A stretch of 46,224 nucleotides of DNA from Deltaproteobacteria bacterium (GTDB lineage Bacteria; Desulfobacterota; Desulfobacteria; Desulfobacterales; Desulfatibacillaceae), in NCBI GenBank assembly GCA_016235345.1, contig JACRLG010000034.1:1-46224 (forward strand), in the 5' to 3' direction. The translations under genes and the position numbers were made by a program. Of this stretch, positions 8,523 through 16,291 are shown in pieces. The stretch's first letter is position 1, and every line of letters begins with the position of its first letter. Under the pieces are notes generated by a model, which was given only the letters and a program-made list of their open reading frames with translations, ran no database searches and was not told the DNA's origin.

Positions 8523-9626
8523 ATGTCCGCCAAAAAAAGAGGCATTCTGATCACGGGGGCAGCTCATCCGTGGGGAAGAAATCTTATTCCGCTTCTGGAG
8601 GAAGACCCGGAATTCGACCCGATAATCGGGATCGATTTCAAGAAGCCGGAAACCCCCTTCAAGCGGGTGGAGTTCTTCCAGGTGGACCTCCACAACCCCC
8701 TGATCGCCGAGCTTTTGCAGGTTGCCAAAGTTGACACGGTGTGCCACCTTTTGTTTTTGGACACCTACAAGAGCGACGAGGAATATTTCGACCAGAACGT
8801 CATGGGGGCCATGGACCTTCTGGCTGCCTGCGCTGCGGGCGAAATAAAGCGGGCCATAATCCTTTCAGACACCAAGGTTTACGGGGCCGAGCCGGGGCAT
8901 CCCAATTACATCTCCGAATACGGCGATTTCAAGGGCCGCCACAACCACCGCTACATCCAGGACCGGGTGGAGCTTGAAATCATGGTGGACCGCTTCGCCC
9001 GCCAGAACGTGACCCCCAGGCTCTGCATCCTTCGTTTCGCCAACATCGTGGGAAAAGCCATCGAAACCCCGGTCACCCGCTACCTGGACAGCCTCATCGT
9101 GCCAACGGCCTTAGGGTTCGACCCCATGTTCCAGTTCACCCACGAAAAAGACGTCCTGGCCTGCCTCTACCACACCATTAAAAGCGAGGCCACCGGGGTG
9201 TTCAACGTGGCGGGCGACGGGGCCATACCCCTTTCGCTGGCCCTAAGGCTCGGAGGCAAGATGGCGCTCCCGCTTCCGGCCACGGTGATAAAGGCCACGG
9301 GCGCGGTGTGGCGCAAGGCGGGCCTGAAGGGGCTCATGGACTCCATCCCCATAGAGGCCAACTACTTAAAGCATAGTTGCCTGGGCGACACCACCCGCAT
9401 GAAGGACTGGCTCAAGTTCTATCCCCGCTACAGCTCAAAGGATGCGGTGACGGACTTTTTCGACAATATCCGCGTGAGGCATTACCTGCCGAAGCGCACC
9501 AAGATACGCTCCGATCCCCTTTCCTCGGAAAAGCTCCAGGAGTGGATCCGCGCCCGCCGAAGGGCCACGGATTACCTGACCGATCTTATCGAGACGTTCA
9601 ACAAGGAAGGCGAACATGACCAGTGA
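8523..9626 (+). CDS. NAD(P)-dependent epimerase/dehydratase-like SDR
   Basis: This is a 367-residue extended short-chain dehydrogenase. The Rossmann start GILITGAAHPWGRNLIPLL is a variant of GxxGxxG, and IILSDTKVYG matches the Ser/Tyr region of the family. The usual catalytic YxxxK is replaced by YIQDR near residue 144, so a Lys-to-Arg change is visible. The C-terminal 100 residues (WRKAGLKGLMDSIP onward) match no motif I recognise. The gene overlaps the following acyltransferase gene by 11 bases, so the two probably act together, perhaps in lipid metabolism. The substrate is unknown. Confidence 0.8.
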   Translation: MSAKKRGILITGAAHPWGRNLIPLLEEDPEFDPIIGIDFKKPETPFKRVEFFQVDLHNPLIAELLQVAKVDTVCHLLFLDTYKSDEEYFDQNVMGAMDLLAACAAGEIKRAIILSDTKVYGAEPGHPNYISEYGDFKGRHNHRYIQDRVELEIMVDRFARQNVTPRLCILRFANIVGKAIETPVTRYLDSLIVPTALGFDPMFQFTHEKDVLACLYHTIKSEATGVFNVAGDGAIPLSLALRLGGKMALPLPATVIKATGAVWRKAGLKGLMDSIPIEANYLKHSCLGDTTRMKDWLKFYPRYSSKDAVTDFFDNIRVRHYLPKRTKIRSDPLSSEKLQEWIRARRRATDYLTDLIETFNKEGEHDQ

Positions 9627-10647
9627 CCCCGACGCCCAGGGCCAGGAAAACCGGCAGGGTGAGCCGGACGCCCGCCGGTGTCACGGAGTGACCGTAAAGG
9701 GCGCTCCATGCCGCAACAGGCCGCTTGCCGGGCAAGACTACTGCCTTTTGCACACGCCCAAGACGCAGGGCGAAAGATGGGCCGAAATAGGCGACGAACC
9801 GCCTCCGCCCCCCAAGACCGTTGAAAGCTGGAAGGAATTCTTCCAGATGATGGCCCGCCGCCACAGGGGCCGCTACGACGTGGACGATCTCGGCCTCGAC
9901 ATGGAATTTCTGGAGCAGTTCCGACCCCTTGCCCGGTGGATATATCACAAGTACTGGCGGGTTACCGTAACAGGAATCGAAAACGTGCCCGCCGAAGGCC
10001 GGGCTCTCCTGGTGGCCAACCATTCTGGCGTTCTGCCCTTTGACGGGGCAATGGTGATAATGGCCGTTCAGGAGGAGCATCCACAGCACCGCATGGTGAG
10101 GGCTCTCGTCCTGTCGCTCTTTTTCAAACTGCCCTTCACCGCCCCGCTTCTGGCCAAGACCGGCCAGGTACAGGCCAACCCCGTCAACTCCGAACGGCTT
10201 CTGAACAACGACGAGCTGGCCCTGGTCTTTCCCGAAGGAGTGAAAGGCATAGGCAAGGTTTGGCGCAAACGCTACCAGCTGGCCCGCTTCGGCAGGGGCG
10301 GATTCGTCCGGGTTGCCCTGAAAACCCGCTCCCCCATCATTCCGGTCTCCATAGTCGGCGCGGAGGAAATCTATCCGCATCTGATGAACTTAAAACCCAT
10401 AGCCAACCTTTTCGGGCTTCCCTATGTTCCCATAACGCCTTTTTTTCCGTGGTTGGGGCCTTTGGGGCTGATCCCCCTTCCCACAAGGTGGTACATCCAT
10501 TTCGACGCGCCCATAAACATTCCCGACATGAACTACAGGCGCTCGGAGGAGCCTCTTCTCATGAGCAAAATCTCCAACCAGGTGCGCGACACCATTCAGC
10601 GCAACATCCACGAGAGGCTTAAGAGTCGGCGAAGCGTTTTCTGGTAG
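9616..10647 (+). CDS. PlsC-type lysophospholipid acyltransferase with N-terminal Cys/His motif
   Basis: The acyltransferase domain (about residues 110-330) shows NHSGVLPFDGAM, the HX4D catalytic motif, and LVFPEGVKGIGK, the FPEG motif. The first 50 residues hold a separate small module, RRCHGVTVKGAPCRNRPLAG then YCLLH, a C-C-C-H pattern that could bind zinc and recalls the small DUF5763-like domain (from memory). The ATG lies inside the end of the SDR gene. It probably acylates a lysophospholipid or related alcohol at the membrane. A palindromic repeat starts at the very next base after the stop. Confidence 0.85.
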   Translation: MTSDPDAQGQENRQGEPDARRCHGVTVKGAPCRNRPLAGQDYCLLHTPKTQGERWAEIGDEPPPPPKTVESWKEFFQMMARRHRGRYDVDDLGLDMEFLEQFRPLARWIYHKYWRVTVTGIENVPAEGRALLVANHSGVLPFDGAMVIMAVQEEHPQHRMVRALVLSLFFKLPFTAPLLAKTGQVQANPVNSERLLNNDELALVFPEGVKGIGKVWRKRYQLARFGRGGFVRVALKTRSPIIPVSIVGAEEIYPHLMNLKPIANLFGLPYVPITPFFPWLGPLGLIPLPTRWYIHFDAPINIPDMNYRRSEEPLLMSKISNQVRDTIQRNIHERLKSRRSVFW

Positions 10648-10810
10648 CAGGCTGTCGAAAAACTTTGGTCCGCTTTGTTGTGCTGCGCCTCCCGGCTCGG
10701 TCACGTACAACCATCCTTATTTAGCCCAAGAACTCTGCGATTTCTTGGGCGGGTACGCTCCCTCGCCGCTCGCCTGCACGCCTTGCGGCTCATGGTTTTT
10801 GACCGGCCTG
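10648..10810 (-). repeat. GTAC-centred palindromic repeat, copy 2 with enlarged apex
   Basis: The outer arms CAGGCTGTCGAAAAAC and GTTTTTGACCGGCCTG resemble those of the other copies. ACGTAC at 10703 and GTACGC at 10753 frame a 44-base insert instead of 4-5 bases. The insert contains its own hairpin, GCCCAAGAA (10724-10732) with TTCTTGGGC (10742-10750). The right half aligns with copy 3. It abuts the stop codon of the acyltransferase gene. Confidence 0.7.
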
Positions 10811-10901
10811 CCAAATTTGGTTTTCAACAATGGGCGGGATTTAGCGGCTTTATGCCATGCGGCAACCCAATCGGCAGTGTCGGCGGAAAAGGATCAGATT
10901 C

Positions 10902-11354
10902 ATGGGAAAGGTTGAGGAAATTCTTCTTGACGGCCAGATGCGCAGCCAGGTTGCCGATGATTGCGTGGCGCTCATCGACAGCGAGGTGGCTTCCAAAAAG
11001 GGAGCCACCGGGCTCGTTATAAAGGCTGGCTACCGGAGCTTTAAAGCCCTGAAACCCGGAATTGTCGAGGCTGCGGTGGAACATCTCCTGCCCCGCTTCG
11101 CCCGGATCATGGACCGGTATTTCGAGGATTTCACCTCTCAGAAAGCTTCGGGCGGATTCGCGGACTGGATCGCCGCCAAGGCCGACCTGGTTGCCGAAGA
11201 CCTCCTGGCCATAACGGACGAGGTTGTGGCCAATAGCGAGTTGAAGTCCATAAAGCCCATATACTCCGGGCTTCGCAAAATGGGAAAAAACAACGTGGCC
11301 GCCGCCGTGCCCGCAATGGGGAGGCTGATAACGAAATATGCGGAGCAGAAGTGA
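10902..11354 (+). CDS. Conserved small protein of unknown function
   Basis: This is a 150-residue, mostly helical protein beginning MGKVEEILLDGQMRSQVADD. The ATG at 10902 is chosen because GGA precedes it and the residues upstream (MRQPNRQC...) look non-coding. CVALIDSEVASKKGATGLVI and AGYRSFKALKPGIVEAAVEH recall a small family of uncharacterised proteins (DUF6918-like, from memory). There is no signal peptide or membrane segment. It stands between a repeat copy and the fdhD-like gene. No function is proposed. Confidence 0.7.
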   Translation: MGKVEEILLDGQMRSQVADDCVALIDSEVASKKGATGLVIKAGYRSFKALKPGIVEAAVEHLLPRFARIMDRYFEDFTSQKASGGFADWIAAKADLVAEDLLAITDEVVANSELKSIKPIYSGLRKMGKNNVAAAVPAMGRLITKYAEQK

Positions 11355-11392
11355 CCGAAGGACCGCAACCACCGGGCTTCAAGAAATGACTT

Positions 11393-12106
11393 ATGGCTAT
11401 GTCTAACGATAGTAAAACCGTTTCCATAATCCGGTATCGCGGAAATGATATCACACGGGACACCGCCTGCCTCATCTCCGAGGCGGTTCTCACCGTCAAT
11501 ATAAACGGTAAAACCAGGTTCACCCCGGCGCGCACTCCCGGCGACGAAGCGGCCCAGGCGGCGGGGCTCTGCGTTGGGGCCGGAATTCCCATAGCGCCTG
11601 AAAGCATTGTTGTCAGCCCTGATGGCTCAGTTGTTGACATCACCATCCCCGAATTCGACGACCAAAATCCGCGCCCGCCCTGCCCTGTCACCGACCCTTT
11701 CAAATTTCCGGTATCCAAAATTATCGATGCCGGACGCATTCTTTCCGATGCCCAGCACCTTAGGCGCAAGACCCATAGCACCCACGCCGCAGTCATCTTC
11801 GACGCCGGTTTTTCGGTGATCGCCGCCTCCGAGGACGTGAGCCGCCACTCGGCCATTGACAAGGTGATCGGAATGGCGTTTCTAGGGGGAAAACTTTCCT
11901 CGGCCAAGGCCATAATGCTCACCTGCCGCCAGAACTCCGACGTCATGGTGAAAATCGTGAACGCTGGAATCCCGGTGCTTCTCTCGGTGTCGAGGCCCAC
12001 GGTTTCCGCCCTTCTAACGGCGAAAGAGTACGGCCTCACGGTGGCGCTTCTTGGAAGAAACGACGAGGTGGTCTCGTTCTGCGGAGAACATAGATTAATC
12101 CCGTAA
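11393..12106 (+). CDS. FdhD-like protein lacking the sulfurtransferase cysteines
   Basis: FdhD proteins pass sulfur from IscS to the Mo/W cofactor of formate dehydrogenases. This 237-residue homologue keeps the family signatures ARTPGDEAAQAAGL, STHAAVIFDAG and SEDVSRHSAIDKVIG. The CGxCG loop expected in the middle is absent; PCPVTDPFKF lies in that area with one Cys. The Cys normally in TGCTHAA is Ser here. The usual persulfide relay is therefore unlikely. No formate dehydrogenase gene is nearby. It may be a cofactor-binding paralogue with another role. Confidence 0.75.
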   Translation: MAMSNDSKTVSIIRYRGNDITRDTACLISEAVLTVNINGKTRFTPARTPGDEAAQAAGLCVGAGIPIAPESIVVSPDGSVVDITIPEFDDQNPRPPCPVTDPFKFPVSKIIDAGRILSDAQHLRRKTHSTHAAVIFDAGFSVIAASEDVSRHSAIDKVIGMAFLGGKLSSAKAIMLTCRQNSDVMVKIVNAGIPVLLSVSRPTVSALLTAKEYGLTVALLGRNDEVVSFCGEHRLIP

Positions 12107-12131
12107 CCCACACGCTCGAAAAGGAAATCCC

Positions 12132-12818
12132 GTGAACCTCATCGCGCCTTCAATTCTGTCCGCCGATTTCGCCCGTTTGGGCGAGGAGATCAAGGCCGTG
12201 GAAAAGGCCGGAGCCGACTGGATACACGTGGATGTCATGGACGGCCGCTTCGTGCCCCAGATAACCATAGGCCCGGAAATCGTTAGGGCCGCCAAGAGGT
12301 CAACCGACCTTCCCCTGGACGTGCATCTCATGATCCTCGAACCCGAACGCTACGTCGAGGACTTCGCAAAAGCCGGGGCCGACATCATCACCATCCACCC
12401 GGAATCCACGGTGCACGTCAACCGGGTTCTTGTGCAGATACGCGAGCTTGGCAAAAAGGCCGGGGTCACCATAAACCCCTCCACCCCCCTTGCCGTTTTG
12501 GACTGGGTGTGGGAATACTGCGACGTCATCATGCTGATGAGCGTCAACCCCGGTTTCGGCGGCCAGAAGTTCATACCCAACTGCCTGGAAAAGACCCGCG
12601 CCCTTGCCCTTATGCGCGATCAAAAAAAGCGCGAGGGAAAGACCAACGCGCTTATCGAAATCGACGGCGGCGTAAAAACCGACAACATCGGCTCCATCGC
12701 ACAAGCCGGGGCGGATGTCTTAGTGGCGGGCTCGGCGGTTTTCGGAAGCTCCGATTACGCGGCCACAATAAAAAAACTCAAGGAAGAGGCGGGCAAGAGC
12801 AATGGCGGATACGCCTGA
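12132..12818 (+). CDS. rpe: Ribulose-phosphate 3-epimerase
   Basis: Rpe interconverts ribulose 5-phosphate and xylulose 5-phosphate. The 228-residue barrel has APSILSADFARLGEEI, WIHVDVMDGRFVPQITIGP, LDVHLMILEPERYV, MSVNPGFGGQKFIP and IEIDGGVKTDN, all family signatures with the metal-binding His and Asp residues. The start is GTG at 12132, preceded by AAGGAAA at good spacing. It overlaps aroQ by 17 bases, so pentose-phosphate and shikimate steps share a transcript; the epimerase step is near the erythrose 4-phosphate supply. Confidence 0.95.
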   Translation: MNLIAPSILSADFARLGEEIKAVEKAGADWIHVDVMDGRFVPQITIGPEIVRAAKRSTDLPLDVHLMILEPERYVEDFAKAGADIITIHPESTVHVNRVLVQIRELGKKAGVTINPSTPLAVLDWVWEYCDVIMLMSVNPGFGGQKFIPNCLEKTRALALMRDQKKREGKTNALIEIDGGVKTDNIGSIAQAGADVLVAGSAVFGSSDYAATIKKLKEEAGKSNGGYA

Positions 12819-13266
12819 ACCCATACCTGACCGGATATTGGTCATCCACGGCCCGAACCTCAACATGCTTGGGAAACGGGAGCCGGAAATCTACGGATCG
12901 ACGACGCTGGAGGACATCAACGAAAACCTCTTCATAGTGGGTGAGGAACTGGGCTTCGAGGTCAAATGCTTCCAGTCCAACCACGAAGGGGCGATAGTCG
13001 AAAAGCTTCAGTGCGCCATGGGGAATGTAAAGGGCATCATCATAAATCCCGCAGCCTTCACCCATACCTCGGTGGCCATCAGGGACGCCCTTCTGCTCCA
13101 CAAGGTCCCCATCGTCGAGATTCACCTTTCAAACATATTCAAGCGCGAACCCTTCCGCCATCACTCGTATGTTTCGGATATCGCCAGCGCGGTAATGTGC
13201 GGATTCGGCCATAAAGGATACGAAATGGCCCTGAGAGCCATTGTTGATATGATTGCAGACAAATAG
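12802..13266 (+). CDS. aroQ: Type II 3-dehydroquinate dehydratase
   Basis: AroQ forms 3-dehydroshikimate in the shikimate pathway. The 154-residue protein shows ILVIHGPNLNMLGKREPEIY with the catalytic Tyr, then FQSNHEGAIVEKLQ, IINPAAFTHTSVAIRDAL and IVEIHLSNIFKREPFRHHS, the complete active-site set of the dodecameric type II enzyme. The ATG lies inside the end of rpe. A palindromic repeat begins one base after its stop. It is functionally linked to the DAHP synthase of the trp operon but lies apart from it. Confidence 0.95.
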   Translation: MADTPEPIPDRILVIHGPNLNMLGKREPEIYGSTTLEDINENLFIVGEELGFEVKCFQSNHEGAIVEKLQCAMGNVKGIIINPAAFTHTSVAIRDALLLHKVPIVEIHLSNIFKREPFRHHSYVSDIASAVMCGFGHKGYEMALRAIVDMIADK

Positions 13267-13267
13267 C

Positions 13268-13387
13268 AGCCCGTCTAAAAACGCGAATCGCTGTGTCGCG
13301 CATCAAAGCCAATTCCGCCACGTACTTTTAGTACGCTTGCTCAGTGGCTTCTTGCGCTCCTTGCGCTTCATCGTTTTTATCCAGGCT
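13268..13387 (-). repeat. GTAC-centred palindromic repeat, copy 3
   Basis: This is the same family as copy 1 in reverse orientation. It has outer arms AGCCCGTCTAAAAACG and CGTTTTTATCCAGGCT, and the apex is GTAC-TTTTA-GTAC at 13322-13334. GAGCAAGCGTAC and GTGGCGGAATTGG (minus strand) are identical to copy 1. It starts one base past the aroQ stop. Confidence 0.85.
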
Positions 13388-13452
13388 GTGTATCCGGCTT
13401 TTTCAACTTGCACTACTTTCTCCCCACCTCACATTTTGGAAAGGTTACGAAA

Positions 13453-15267
13453 ATGGCTCAGGTTATTGCAGACAGGCGGGACATCGATTTCGTGCTCTAC
13501 GAGCAGCTTGACACCGAAGCTTTGGTGAAGCATCCGCGTTATGCCGAGTTCAACAAAAAGACCTTCGATCTTCTGGTGAACGAGGCCCGGAATTTCGCGG
13601 TGAAGGAAATCCTTCCCATGCTGGCGGATTCCGACAAGAACGGAGCGCGCTTTGAAAACGGCAAGGTCATCACCCCGGATGCATACAAGAAGGCATACAA
13701 GAACTTCTGCCAGGGCGAGTGGATCGCCATGTCCGAAGACCCCGAAGTAGGCGGCCAGGGGGTTCCCCACACGGTGAGCCAGGCGGCCCTTGACTACCTC
13801 ATCGGCGCCTCCTTCGCCTTCATCGCCTACGGCATGGCGGGCCACGGAACGGCAAAAATGATCGAGATTTTCGGCACGCCCAAGCAGAAGGAGCTTTACC
13901 TCGGCAAGCTCTACTCCGGCGCATGGGGCGGCACGATGGTCCTCACCGAGCCCGAAGCCGGAAGCGACGTCGGAAACCTCACAACCACCGCCCGCAGAAA
14001 CGATGACGGCACTTTCACCATCACCGGAAACAAAATCTTCATAACCAACGGCGAGCAGGACTTAACGCCCAACATCATCCACCCGGTTCTGGCCCGCATC
14101 GAAGGCGCGCCCAAGGGCACCAAGGGCATATCGCTTTTCATCGTCCCCAAAATCTGGGTGAACGAGGACGGCTCCCTTGGCGAGGAAAACGACGTTGTGT
14201 GCACTGGCATCGAGGAGAAAATGGGCCTGCACGGAAGCGCCACCACAAGCCTCACCTTCGGCGGCAAGGGCAAATGCCGTGGCGTTTTGCTGGGCGAGGA
14301 AAACAAGGGCATGAGGGTGATGTTTTACATGATGAACGAGGCCCGGCTCGCAGTGGGCGCAATCGGAGCCTGCAACGCCTCCACCGCCTACCTCTACGCT
14401 CTTAATTACGCACGCGAGCGCAAGCAGGGGCGCGACCTCATGGAGGCCATGAACCCTGCGGCCCCGCCCGTTGCCATCATCAACCACCCGGACGTCAAAA
14501 GAATGCTACTTTGGATGAAGGCCCACGCCGAAGGAACCCGAAGCCTGGTTTACTACTGCGCGAACCTCTTCGACAAGATACACACCGCCGCAAACGACGA
14601 GGAAAAGGAACTCTGCCAGGGCCTGGTGGAATTTCTCACTCCCATCATAAAAAGCTACTGCACGGATCGCGGCTTCGAGGCCGCAGTTATGGCCATCCAG
14701 GTTTACGGCGGCTACGGCTACACCCAGGAATTCCCGGTGGAGCAGCTCGCCCGCGACTCCAAGATCAACTCCATCTACGAGGGCACCAACGGCATACAGG
14801 CAATGGACCTTCTGGGCCGCAAGCTCGGCCAGAAGGGCGGCAAGTACTTCCTCTCTTTCCTCAATGAAGTAAAACTGACGGCCCAACGCGCCGACGCCCT
14901 TCCGGCCCTGTCCGATCTCGCTGGCCGCGTGGTGAAGGCCGCAGACCGCCTCTCCGAAACAGCCATGGCCCTTGGAGCCACCGCCATGAGCGCCAAGGTC
15001 AAGACTGCCTTCGCCTTCTCCTTCCCCTTCCTGGAATGCGCGGGAGACCTCGTAATGGCCTGGATGCTCCTGTGGCGGGCGACGATTGCGGCGGAAAAAC
15101 TGGCCGGGACCAACGACGCCAAGAATACGGCCTTCTACGAGGGCCAGATCGCCAGCGCCCGGTACTTCATACGCAGCATCCTGCCCGTGACCCTTGGCCG
15201 CATGGACGCCATAAACGGCATGGATACGGCGGTCGAAGACATCACCGACGCCATGTTCGGGGCGTAA
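13453..15267 (+). CDS. Acyl-CoA dehydrogenase (about 600-residue family)
   Basis: This flavoenzyme introduces a double bond into an acyl-CoA. The 604-residue protein is longer than the 380-residue short forms and has an extra C-terminal domain (after about residue 450). MVLTEPEAGSDVGNLTT is the FAD/substrate region, and INSIYEGTNGIQAMDLLG carries the expected catalytic Glu. VYGGYGYTQEFPVEQLARDS is the C-terminal signature. I chose the ATG at 13453 because GGAAAGG precedes it. The closest relatives by architecture are the DmdC/AcdA-like enzymes; the true substrate cannot be read. Palindromic repeats flank the gene on both sides. Confidence 0.9.
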   Translation: MAQVIADRRDIDFVLYEQLDTEALVKHPRYAEFNKKTFDLLVNEARNFAVKEILPMLADSDKNGARFENGKVITPDAYKKAYKNFCQGEWIAMSEDPEVGGQGVPHTVSQAALDYLIGASFAFIAYGMAGHGTAKMIEIFGTPKQKELYLGKLYSGAWGGTMVLTEPEAGSDVGNLTTTARRNDDGTFTITGNKIFITNGEQDLTPNIIHPVLARIEGAPKGTKGISLFIVPKIWVNEDGSLGEENDVVCTGIEEKMGLHGSATTSLTFGGKGKCRGVLLGEENKGMRVMFYMMNEARLAVGAIGACNASTAYLYALNYARERKQGRDLMEAMNPAAPPVAIINHPDVKRMLLWMKAHAEGTRSLVYYCANLFDKIHTAANDEEKELCQGLVEFLTPIIKSYCTDRGFEAAVMAIQVYGGYGYTQEFPVEQLARDSKINSIYEGTNGIQAMDLLGRKLGQKGGKYFLSFLNEVKLTAQRADALPALSDLAGRVVKAADRLSETAMALGATAMSAKVKTAFAFSFPFLECAGDLVMAWMLLWRATIAAEKLAGTNDAKNTAFYEGQIASARYFIRSILPVTLGRMDAINGMDTAVEDITDAMFGA

Positions 15268-15274
15268 TAAATAC

Positions 15275-15394
15275 GCCTGTCCAAAAACGCGAACTGCTGT
15301 GTCAGAGCAAAGCGGGCGGGTCGGAATGTACGAAAAGTACTATTCCGACCCGCCCGCTTCACTCTTCCTTGCATTTCATCGTTTTTGATCAGGC
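15275..15394 (-). repeat. GTAC-centred palindromic repeat, copy 4, with perfect 18-bp inner arms
   Basis: The outer arms GCCTGTCCAAAAACG and CGTTTTTGATCAGGC pair at 13 of 15 positions. The inner arms are perfect over 18 bases (15310-15327 with 15342-15359). They enclose GTAC-GAAAA-GTAC at 15328-15340. It begins eight bases after the acyl-CoA dehydrogenase stop and would form a very stable RNA hairpin, a likely transcription end or mRNA 3' protector. Confidence 0.88.
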
Positions 15395-15422
15395 TTCGCA
15401 TCGAGCCGCTTTGGAGGGGTGA

Positions 15423-15662
15423 CAAAAGATTGAAGGTTTTCCAGGCAGGGCGGGTCCGAGCTTAACGGCGCGTACCCGCACTGCCATTTTCGTTTTTCTT
15501 TCCAACCCCAACCCCCCGTCCCTGAACCGGAAAAAAATGAAGGGCCTGCCCGGAATCTGGGAGGCCCGCATAACCCACGGCTGGCGCTTCACCTTCCAGG
15601 TGACGGACGATCTCTACATCCTCCGCAATATCGGCACGCATGACGTTTTGGAAAATCCTTGA
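15423..15662 (+). pseudogene. Remnant of a RelE-type toxin gene
   Basis: The open frame encodes FLSNPNPPSLNRKKMKGLPG then IWEARITHGWRFTFQV and LRNIGTHDVLENP. This is the C-terminal two thirds of a RelE/YoeB-type toxin, with the usual NP..PSL, KKM.G, WEAR and GTHD landmarks. The N-terminal helix and a normal start are missing; the only ATG (15537) would leave 41 residues. A frameshift is also possible, because a second frame reads LKVFQAGRVRA just upstream. No antitoxin lies beside it. It is probably a decayed gene next to the repeat. Confidence 0.55.
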
Positions 15663-15698
15663 TACCCTGCAGCCAACATCTTTGAGGCATGAATTAAA

Positions 15699-16214
15699 AT
15701 GAAAAAAATCATATTGATTATTGTTTTGTTTATGTCAACTTTTGTTTGGGCTGATAGCCCTCCTGATTGGCGAACCAATTATACTATTGAATCCATGAAT
15801 AAAAAATTTACTGCTGAAATATCTCCTGTGAGAATGGGTGCAAAAGAGAAACCATGGGAATGGAAGTATCAAATTGTTGTTAACGAGACAGGAAAAAAAT
15901 TACCACAGATTTGGAAAAAAGAGTATTTCCACACTGGTTATAGCGATGGGATGTTATCAAATGATGGAAAATATTTCGTATATATTGAATTTTGGTACTA
16001 TTCTACAGGAGATTTGATAACCGTATATTCATCTAAATATATTAAAGGCTGGAATGCTTCCGATCTGTCAGTCTCATCATGGTGGCTAACAAAGACAGTT
16101 TCTCACAAATTATGGTTGAGTGATGATAATTCGCCGGAATTTATTGAGAAGGATGGAAAAACAATTGGCTTGCGAATATTTACAGTCAAAGGCCAAAGAA
16201 AAATCTTCTTCTGA
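15699..16214 (+). CDS. AT-rich secreted protein of unknown function
   Basis: The 171-residue protein starts with a clear signal peptide, MKKIILIIVLFMSTFVWA, cleaved probably before DSPP. The mature part is rich in Trp, Tyr and Lys (FWYYSTGDLITVYSSKYIKG). I recognise no family. Base composition and codon use are strikingly AT-rich compared with all neighbours, which points to recent transfer. It follows the toxin remnant and a repeat copy, and ends before the convergent kinase gene. It has no obvious partner genes. Confidence 0.7.
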   Translation: MKKIILIIVLFMSTFVWADSPPDWRTNYTIESMNKKFTAEISPVRMGAKEKPWEWKYQIVVNETGKKLPQIWKKEYFHTGYSDGMLSNDGKYFVYIEFWYYSTGDLITVYSSKYIKGWNASDLSVSSWWLTKTVSHKLWLSDDNSPEFIEKDGKTIGLRIFTVKGQRKIFF

Positions 16215-16291
16215 TTATATGAAAATGAAAGATATCCCCAAAGTAAGCATTCGTCAAACAGCGCCATCACCGGTAACTGGGGCGGGAAGGC

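Noticed and set aside
8382-15394. The palindromic repeats as insertion sequences or a CRISPR array
   Set aside because: They contain no transposase frame, show no clear target duplications and are kilobases apart rather than regularly spaced. They are reported as a repeat family instead.
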